DNA of 35,159 bases from an uncultured Prevotellaceae bacterium (GTDB taxonomy: Bacteria; Bacteroidota; Bacteroidia; Bacteroidales; Bacteroidaceae). Numbering within the stretch: position 1 is the stretch's first letter; the number at the start of each line of letters is the position of its first letter. The notes under the pieces are model-generated. The model was given only the letters and a program-made list of their open reading frames with translations. It ran no database searches and was not told where the DNA came from. Positions 29,826 through 35,159 of this stretch are shown in pieces. A program made the position numbers and the translations under genes. The DNA lies in assembly GCA_900315105.1 (NCBI GenBank), contig OMXX01000052.1:1-35159 (forward strand), written 5' to 3'.

Positions 29826-31412
29826 ATGAACACATTATTAAAATATACATACGCCGGCGCGATTATTGCAGGTTCTTTCTGCATGGTGAGTTGTGACGAC
29901 TTCCTCGACACAAATCCTGATAACCGCGCAACAATAGACAATGAGCAGAAGGTGCAGAACCTCCTTGTAGGTGCCTATCCTGACCATGACCATATCTATG
30001 TAGCTGAGCTTGTTTCTGATAACATTGACGACTACGGCAAGGCAAACCCGGAGACAGAGCGTTTCTGCGAGGAAACATGGGCATGGAAGGATGAGAAGGA
30101 ACAGGACAATGAATCTTTGGAGAGATTCTGGCAGAGTTCCCTCGTAAGTATCTCTGCTGCGAACGAAGTGCTGAAGGCAATTGCGAATATGCCAGAGTCA
30201 CCTGCTCTGCAGGAGGCAAAGGGCGAGGCACTCATGTGCCGCGCATACAACTATTTCATGCTCGCAAATATGTTCTGTTTGCCTTACAACAAGGCAAAGA
30301 ACGACACTCAGCTTGGTTTGCCATACCTCACAGAGCCTGAGACTCAGCTTAATCCTACGTATGAGCGTGGCAACATGACCGACCTCTACAACCACATCCA
30401 GGCTGATATCGAGGAAGGACTTCCACTTGTGAACGGTTCTTACTATACAGTACCTAAGTACCACTTCACAAAGCGTGCTGCATACGCTCTCGCAACACGT
30501 TTCTATCTCTTCACAGAGCAATGGGAGAAGGCTGTTGAGGCTGCTACATTGTGTCTTGGCGACCAGCCTGCAACTATGCTTCGTGACTGGAAGTCTATGG
30601 CTGCCATGACACAGAGCTTCGATGCTATCAGCAATCAGTATATCAATGCCGACGAGAATGCGAACCTCCTGCTTCTCACATCTTATTCAGCAGCAGGCTT
30701 GTTCTTCGGTCCTTATCGTTACAACAGCCGCTACTCTCACGGCAAGTATGTTGCAGAAAATGAGGATATACGTGCTACACAGCTCTGGGGCGGCTATACA
30801 TCATTCTATGTAACTCCAAAGGCTTATGCTGCAACCAATCTCGACAAGTCTGTCTTTTGGAAGTTGCCATACATCTTCGAGTACACAGACCCTGTGGCAA
30901 AGATTGGATACTACCGCACAGTATATCCAACTCTCACCACCGACGAGACTCTTCTCAGCCGCGCAGAGGCTTACATCATGCTCAAGCAGTATGACAAGGC
31001 TTGCGAGGATATGACTATGTGGATGCACGCTATGACTAAGAGCCAGACGGTTCTCACTCCGGAGATTGTGAACACGTTCTACAACCAGGCAAAGTATTCT
31101 TATTCTGATGCTGCCGGAATGGAGTCACAACTCAAGAAGCACCTCAACCCAGCTTTCGCTATCGATGCAGAAGGCAGCACTCAGGAGAATATGCTTCAGG
31201 CTGTTCTTACTTTCCGTCGTACAGAGACTATGCACATGGGTCTTCGCTGGTTTGATATCAAGCGTTACGGCATAGAGATTCCTCGTCGTGTAATGAATGC
31301 AGACGGCTTGCCAAAGGAGAAAGTTGATTTCCTCTCGAAAGACGACCTGCGACGCGCTCTCCAGCTTCCTAACAAGGTAATCGAGGCAGGATTGGAGAAG
31401 AATCCGAGATAA
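29826..31412 (+). CDS. SusD/RagB-type surface lipoprotein
   Basis: A 528-residue lipoprotein with lipobox MVSC at about residue 22 and the usual SusD opening SCDDFLDTNPDNRATI. The helical TPR-like scaffold is visible (ALMCRAYNYFMLANMFC, YALATRFYLFTEQWEKAVEAA, LLSRAEAYIMLKQYDKACEDM). The C-terminal stretch FRRTETMHMGLRWFDIKRYGIEIPRRV is diagnostic. It caps the SusC barrel from outside and binds the ligand. Starts 13 bp after susC. In the RagAB branch the ligands are peptides; in SusCD, glycans. The sequence alone does not decide between them. Confidence 0.95.
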   Translation: MNTLLKYTYAGAIIAGSFCMVSCDDFLDTNPDNRATIDNEQKVQNLLVGAYPDHDHIYVAELVSDNIDDYGKANPETERFCEETWAWKDEKEQDNESLERFWQSSLVSISAANEVLKAIANMPESPALQEAKGEALMCRAYNYFMLANMFCLPYNKAKNDTQLGLPYLTEPETQLNPTYERGNMTDLYNHIQADIEEGLPLVNGSYYTVPKYHFTKRAAYALATRFYLFTEQWEKAVEAATLCLGDQPATMLRDWKSMAAMTQSFDAISNQYINADENANLLLLTSYSAAGLFFGPYRYNSRYSHGKYVAENEDIRATQLWGGYTSFYVTPKAYAATNLDKSVFWKLPYIFEYTDPVAKIGYYRTVYPTLTTDETLLSRAEAYIMLKQYDKACEDMTMWMHAMTKSQTVLTPEIVNTFYNQAKYSYSDAAGMESQLKKHLNPAFAIDAEGSTQENMLQAVLTFRRTETMHMGLRWFDIKRYGIEIPRRVMNADGLPKEKVDFLSKDDLRRALQLPNKVIEAGLEKNPR

Positions 31413-31447
31413 AGAGCCCTAAACCAGCGGCCTCTCCCCCCGCTTTG

Positions 31448-31500
31448 CACATACTCCGATGTTATCAACATCGAACTTCCCTCCGTAGGGAGGGAGCCGG
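31448..31500. repeat. Two-hairpin intergenic element, copy 2
   Basis: Same layout as 7115-7169: CACATACTCCGAT, hairpin 1 (CGATGT-TATCA-ACATCG) and hairpin 2 (TCCCTCC-GT-AGGGAGGGA). An outer stem (CTTTGCAC...CTCCG with CGGAGTGCGAAAG) can enclose both, giving a three-way junction. It separates susD from the metallopeptidase gene. Confidence 0.75.
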
Positions 31501-31543
31501 AGTGCGAAAGGTCGTTCAAGAATAAATAAAAAGACAATATCTT

Positions 31544-32518
31544 ATGAAAAATAATAATCATATAAGCTATTTAAACATCCTTCCCTTTGGGAAGGCTTGG
31601 TTAGGCTTTTTTGTTGCGCTTGTATTAGTCTCCTGTACCGCTGATGATCCGGATGAGGGCAAGAGCGTGATCGTTACACCTAACGAAGAGCAGACAGAGT
31701 TCGATAAATGGCTGGAGGCTAACTTCGCCGTTCCATATAATATCGATTTCAAGTACAGGTACAAGGAAACAGAGTCTGATTACGACTACTATACTGTACC
31801 AGCAAAGTACGAGGATGCCATAAAAATGGCACATCTCGTAAAGTATCTCTGCGTAGAGTCATACGACGAAGTAGCCGGCACAGACTTCACACGCCGCTAC
31901 TTCCCTAAGATGTTCTTCCTCATCGGAGAATGGGAGTACCGCAATAACGGCACATACATTCTCGGTACTGCTGAGGGTGGTCGTAAGATCCTGCTTGCCG
32001 GTCTGAATTATCTTAGCGAGAATATCGCGAAAGGTCCGGAGTACATGAATGAATTCTACTTCAAGACCATTCACCATGAGTTCACCCACATCATGAACCA
32101 GACAAAAGTTATCCCTGCTGATTTCCAGCCTGTTGCAGGTGAGTACTATGTAGGTGATATGTGGAGCGAGGAACCTTACAACAAGGTGTACCTGTCAAGA
32201 GGCTTTATCTCTGCTTACTCTCAGCACTCCTTTGAAGAGGACTTTGCCGAGATGCTCTCTATGTATATCACCAATGATGCTAAGACATGGGATGGCTGGT
32301 TGGAGCAGGCTGACAAGGCGGCTGCTGAGAATGTTGGCAAGGATTATTCTGCACCAGAAAATCCTTCAGGAAAGTTAAGAACAAAGCTTGACATCGTTCG
32401 CCGATATATGAAGGAGACCTTCAATATTGACATTGATGCTCTCCGCGCAACAGTTCAGCGCCGTCAGGCAGATATCGTCGCTGGCAAGGTGGATTTAATG
32501 GATATTACGGTGAAGTAA
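31544..32518 (+). CDS. Putative zinc-binding metallopeptidase lipoprotein (Mx1-like)
   Basis: A 324-residue lipoprotein: lipobox VLVSC near residue 30, then an acidic linker. The zinc motif HHEFTHIMNQ (HExxH) is near residue 178, followed by an acidic segment MWSEEPYNK and FEEDFAEMLSMYI, where a third ligand (Glu or Asp) is expected. The architecture matches the putative zinc-binding metallopeptidase family encoded in many Bacteroidetes SusCD operons. It could trim a captured peptide or protein ligand. The first 36 bases of the palindrome-bearing signal region (31573-31608) are identical to the next gene. Confidence 0.85.
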   Translation: MKNNNHISYLNILPFGKAWLGFFVALVLVSCTADDPDEGKSVIVTPNEEQTEFDKWLEANFAVPYNIDFKYRYKETESDYDYYTVPAKYEDAIKMAHLVKYLCVESYDEVAGTDFTRRYFPKMFFLIGEWEYRNNGTYILGTAEGGRKILLAGLNYLSENIAKGPEYMNEFYFKTIHHEFTHIMNQTKVIPADFQPVAGEYYVGDMWSEEPYNKVYLSRGFISAYSQHSFEEDFAEMLSMYITNDAKTWDGWLEQADKAAAENVGKDYSAPENPSGKLRTKLDIVRRYMKETFNIDIDALRATVQRRQADIVAGKVDLMDITVK

Positions 32519-32543
32519 GAAAGTAAAAATAAAAGCAAAAAAT

Positions 32544-33842
32544 ATGAAACACGATAATCATATAAGTCATTCAAACATCCTTCCCTTTGGGAAGGCTTGG
32601 TTAGGCTTCTTCCTCCTCCTTTCCACCTTACTCTTGCAGTCATGTCTGAAAGATCAGGAGGATGTATTCGACAAGTCTTCTTCTCTGCGAATGCAGGAGG
32701 TTCTTGACAAGACAAAGGCTGCTCTCACAGGCAACGAGGACGGCTGGGCACTCGATTACTATCCAAGTCGTGATCTATCCTATGGCGGTATTGCATACGC
32801 AATCCAGTTCAAGGGTACTGAGGCTACTGTATATTCACAGAATGCAGAAAAGGGCGAGACAAGTCTCTATAAGCTCACTAATGATGACGGTCCTGTCCTC
32901 AGTTTCGACAGTTACAACTCATTGATGCACGCATACGCCACACCTTCACCTGACGAATATGAGGCAAAGGATGGCGACTTCGAGTTCATCATCATGGATG
33001 TTCAAAGCGACATCATCACCCTCAAGGGTAAGCGTAGCGGCAATATGATGTATATGCATCGCCTCAGTCAGCCGGCAAAGGAATATATTGCCGCTGTGAA
33101 GAACATAGATGAGAAAATGTACTCTGGAAAGTACGCTTTCGTTATTGACGGTGACTCTATCCTCACGCGTCGTGTTGGCAACGTGTTCTTATTCACCGAC
33201 CCGAATACTGGTGAGAGCACGGAGATGCCTTTCATCACCACCACTACTGGTTTTGAGTTGAAGGACACCGTGACTATCATGGGCAAGAACGTTGAAGGCT
33301 TCAACTATTCTGAGAATGGCATCTGGGCAAACCCAACCGATAATTCTATTGCCCTCGTTGCCCTTCCACAACCTCTTACCGAGTTCCTTACCACCCATTA
33401 CTGGTTCTTCAAGGCAAGTGCTATGTCAGAGAAGGCTTTGAAGTACTTCAATCAGGCAAAGGAGGGTAGTGCAGGCGAAGGCGAGGAAATAAAGTACATG
33501 ATTCTCGGTCCTAATGATGTTCTCGGCTATTCCGGTGCATTAGGATTCTCATTCATAAGCGGTAATTATGCAGGTTCTCTTGTTCTTGAAGCAGACATAC
33601 TCACCGACGATATCCTTACCCTTTATTTCACAGGAAAGGGTGAAGGCGATGGTGGCTGGTACTTCTCCAACGCGAAGTATAACTATGTAATCGCAGCCCT
33701 CACCGGTTCTAAGGGTTTCTCTTACACCCTGACTGCCGATGATCTTAAGAGTCCTACATGGATAAAGATGCAGCAGATTGATGATCCTGAAATGTACTTC
33801 ACGGTATATAAGGAGGAAATCGCATCTCCGTTTGATAATTAA
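32544..33842 (+). CDS. DUF4302 lipoprotein
   Basis: A 432-residue lipoprotein with lipobox LLQSC and SCLKDQEDVFDKSSSLRM after it. The N-terminal half (GNEDGWALDYYPS, GGIAYAIQFKG, YSQNAEKGETSLYKL, GPVLSFDSYN) matches what I know of DUF4302 proteins, which occur in SusCD operons next to putative metallopeptidases. Probably a surface-exposed accessory ligand-binding protein. It starts 25 bp after the metallopeptidase gene and copies that gene's signal-peptide coding sequence. Confidence 0.82.
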   Translation: MKHDNHISHSNILPFGKAWLGFFLLLSTLLLQSCLKDQEDVFDKSSSLRMQEVLDKTKAALTGNEDGWALDYYPSRDLSYGGIAYAIQFKGTEATVYSQNAEKGETSLYKLTNDDGPVLSFDSYNSLMHAYATPSPDEYEAKDGDFEFIIMDVQSDIITLKGKRSGNMMYMHRLSQPAKEYIAAVKNIDEKMYSGKYAFVIDGDSILTRRVGNVFLFTDPNTGESTEMPFITTTTGFELKDTVTIMGKNVEGFNYSENGIWANPTDNSIALVALPQPLTEFLTTHYWFFKASAMSEKALKYFNQAKEGSAGEGEEIKYMILGPNDVLGYSGALGFSFISGNYAGSLVLEADILTDDILTLYFTGKGEGDGGWYFSNAKYNYVIAALTGSKGFSYTLTADDLKSPTWIKMQQIDDPEMYFTVYKEEIASPFDN

Positions 33843-33857
33843 AAACCGACTATCAAC

Positions 33858-34907
33858 ATGAAAAAGATATTAAATATAATACTGCTGACGCTAGCCGTAA
33901 TTGGCTTGGTGTCATGCAGCGATAGCGAGGAGGGTGAATACACACTCACCAATTCAATCAAAATCGTTAGCCAGAATGTTTCCGACATGCCGGTAAAGGC
34001 AGCCGAGGGCACTATCGTTGTCGATGCTCCGTCAGCTATTGATGCAACTGCCTCTTCCGACTGGTTCACAACCTCTGTAAGCGGAAAGACCATCACCGTT
34101 AAGACTACCGACAATACCAGTCTTGAGTATCGTAGCGGAAAGATTACCGTCAAAAGCGGAAACGACGTTACCGAAGTGTCTGTCATTCAGAAGGGTGCTA
34201 TTGTCTCTGTAGAGGCAAGTAATTTGTATCTCGATGATGCAAAGGCTGACCTCCAGATTCCTTACGTAACCAACTTGGATTTCAAGTGCTATACCGCCGA
34301 GGACTGGATTACCTGTAAGGCTAAGGATGGCGTTCTCTCTCTTGACGTAGCAGAAAACGCAACAGGCCATCTGCGTAGCGGATACGTCTATTATGAGGCA
34401 GGAAATGTGAAGGATTCTATCTTCGTTCAGCAATGTGATGTTGCCAAGGACCTCCTTGGAGAATTGCTACTAGTGTACTATGACGCGAAGATACAGGATT
34501 ACAATGCGCTTAATGCTGAGTTCGTAGCATCTACCGATACCGCAGGCGTTACTTCTTACGCTCTCGTACTCACCGACTATAGTTTGATCATCCCTGTCAG
34601 CTTCAAGGAGAAAACCAACACTATCACCTTGAATGCAGGTCAGTTGATTGGCAAGTTCCAGAACTACTACATCTTCACCATGCTGTATGATGCCAATACC
34701 GGTGATACGACAACAAGTGAAAAGGCTGGTGTGTCAGGCAGCTTCTTCTATGATAGTGACGATGATGCTACATACCTTGAATTTGCGGACAATGGAACAT
34801 GGGGCGGGGAAAACAAGGCCACCTCACTCATCCTCACAGCCTATGACAAGGATGGCAACTCGGCTGGCAATCTCTTTTCTCTCCACTTCCCTTATCTGAT
34901 GAAGTAA
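33858..34907 (+). CDS. BACON-domain lipoprotein
   Basis: A 349-residue lipoprotein with lipobox LVSC at about residue 20. Two successive BACON-like beta-sandwich domains occupy about 30-115 (TASSDWFTTSVSGKTITVK, RSGKITVKSGNDVTEVSVIQ) and 118-200 (FKCYTAEDWITCKAKDGVLS, RSGYVYYEAGNVKDSIFVQQ). The C-terminal 150 residues form another beta-rich domain (LVLTDYSLIIP, FFYDSDDDATYLEFADNG). BACON domains are spacer or ligand-binding modules of surface proteins. Last gene of the operon, 15 bp after DUF4302, with a terminator 33 bp downstream. Confidence 0.85.
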   Translation: MKKILNIILLTLAVIGLVSCSDSEEGEYTLTNSIKIVSQNVSDMPVKAAEGTIVVDAPSAIDATASSDWFTTSVSGKTITVKTTDNTSLEYRSGKITVKSGNDVTEVSVIQKGAIVSVEASNLYLDDAKADLQIPYVTNLDFKCYTAEDWITCKAKDGVLSLDVAENATGHLRSGYVYYEAGNVKDSIFVQQCDVAKDLLGELLLVYYDAKIQDYNALNAEFVASTDTAGVTSYALVLTDYSLIIPVSFKEKTNTITLNAGQLIGKFQNYYIFTMLYDANTGDTTTSEKAGVSGSFFYDSDDDATYLEFADNGTWGGENKATSLILTAYDKDGNSAGNLFSLHFPYLMK

Positions 34908-34939
34908 TCCTTCTTCTTGTAGGAAAGTAAAATATTAAG

Positions 34940-34987
34940 GGAAACGGATCTGTCTGATAAACCAGATAAATCCGCTTCCTTTTTTTA
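34940..34987 (+). terminator. Terminator of the susC operon
   Basis: GGAAACGGAT...GTCTG and CAGA...ATCCGCTTCC form a long interrupted stem around ATAAAC, followed by a T-run. Confidence 0.88.
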
Positions 34988-35062
34988 TTGACCACAGAAA
35001 GCACGGACGAAATGAAAACTTTTTTCGCTGAAGCTCAACAAGCTAAAGCAAGTCGTTTATTC

Positions 35063-35159
35063 TAACGTGAGTTCGACGAATTTATTCAGTTGTATATTGT
35101 TGACTATCATGTGGTTGAAAGAGCTCTGAAGGAGCGATACCTAATAGGGCAGTCCGTTA
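35063..35159. mobile_element. Palindromic MITE-like element, cut by the window end
   Basis: It starts TAACGTGAGTTCGACGAATT and continues as in the 8739-8924 copy through GTTGAAAGAGCTCTGAAGG and GGGCAGTCCGT. The right half lies outside the window. Confidence 0.85.

Overview
The window looks like a chromosomal segment of a Bacteroidales bacterium, most likely Prevotella or a close relative. Three things point there. Promoters have the Bacteroidetes form, TTTG then about 20 bp then TAnnTTTG, visible upstream of at least eight genes. There is a SusC/SusD pair and a set of Bacteroidetes-type lipoproteins (BACON, DUF4302, putative zinc metallopeptidase, CotH). Housekeeping proteins (IF-3, L35, L20, UMP kinase, BirA, RsmI, TdK) have Bacteroidetes-like sequences. 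No phage, plasmid, IS transposase, rRNA or CRISPR array was seen.

Layout. 1-2550: two tandem M64-type metallopeptidase genes (the first cut by the window edge) and a tRNA-Lys. 2663-7628: AI-2E-type permease, thymidine kinase and RsmI (divergent, with back-to-back promoters), a coiled-coil lipoprotein, and a TadA-like deaminase. 8024-13031: a small secreted protein, the yraN-birA-pyrH operon, trxA, a 42-residue small ORF, rpe, and an ECF sigma factor. 13253-14626: infC-rpmI-rplT. 14918-17415: two tandemly duplicated lipoprotein genes and a DUF3078 outer-membrane protein. 18012-24068: a CotH-kinase lipoprotein, a probable ncRNA, a GH43-like hydrolase with two chromate-transporter halves, and an M23/LysM peptidase. 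24069-25981: a repeat-rich gene-free stretch. 25982-34907: a five-gene operon of SusC (with an extra OmpA-like C-terminal domain), SusD, a zinc metallopeptidase lipoprotein, a DUF4302 lipoprotein and a BACON lipoprotein. This operon looks like an outer-membrane capture and import system whose ligand cannot be read from sequence.

The intergenic DNA is the most unusual part. (1) At least five loci carry arrays with a strict 11-bp period. The unit sequence differs at each locus, and several arrays switch from a pyrimidine-type unit to its purine-type complement around a dyad. (2) A long palindromic element with about 20-bp terminal inverted repeats (AACGTGAGTTCGACGAATT type) occurs as two full copies, one half copy and one copy cut by the window end. 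(3) A perfect 32-bp inverted repeat covers the start of the second M64 gene. (4) A two-hairpin element occurs twice with compensatory changes. (5) A tandem duplication of about 785 bp carries a readable junction and a gene-end fossil. (6) A probable promoter-to-terminator ncRNA and the susC promoter share an FNR/CRP-like palindrome at helically equivalent positions.

All family calls come from motif recognition by eye. No database search or folding was run.
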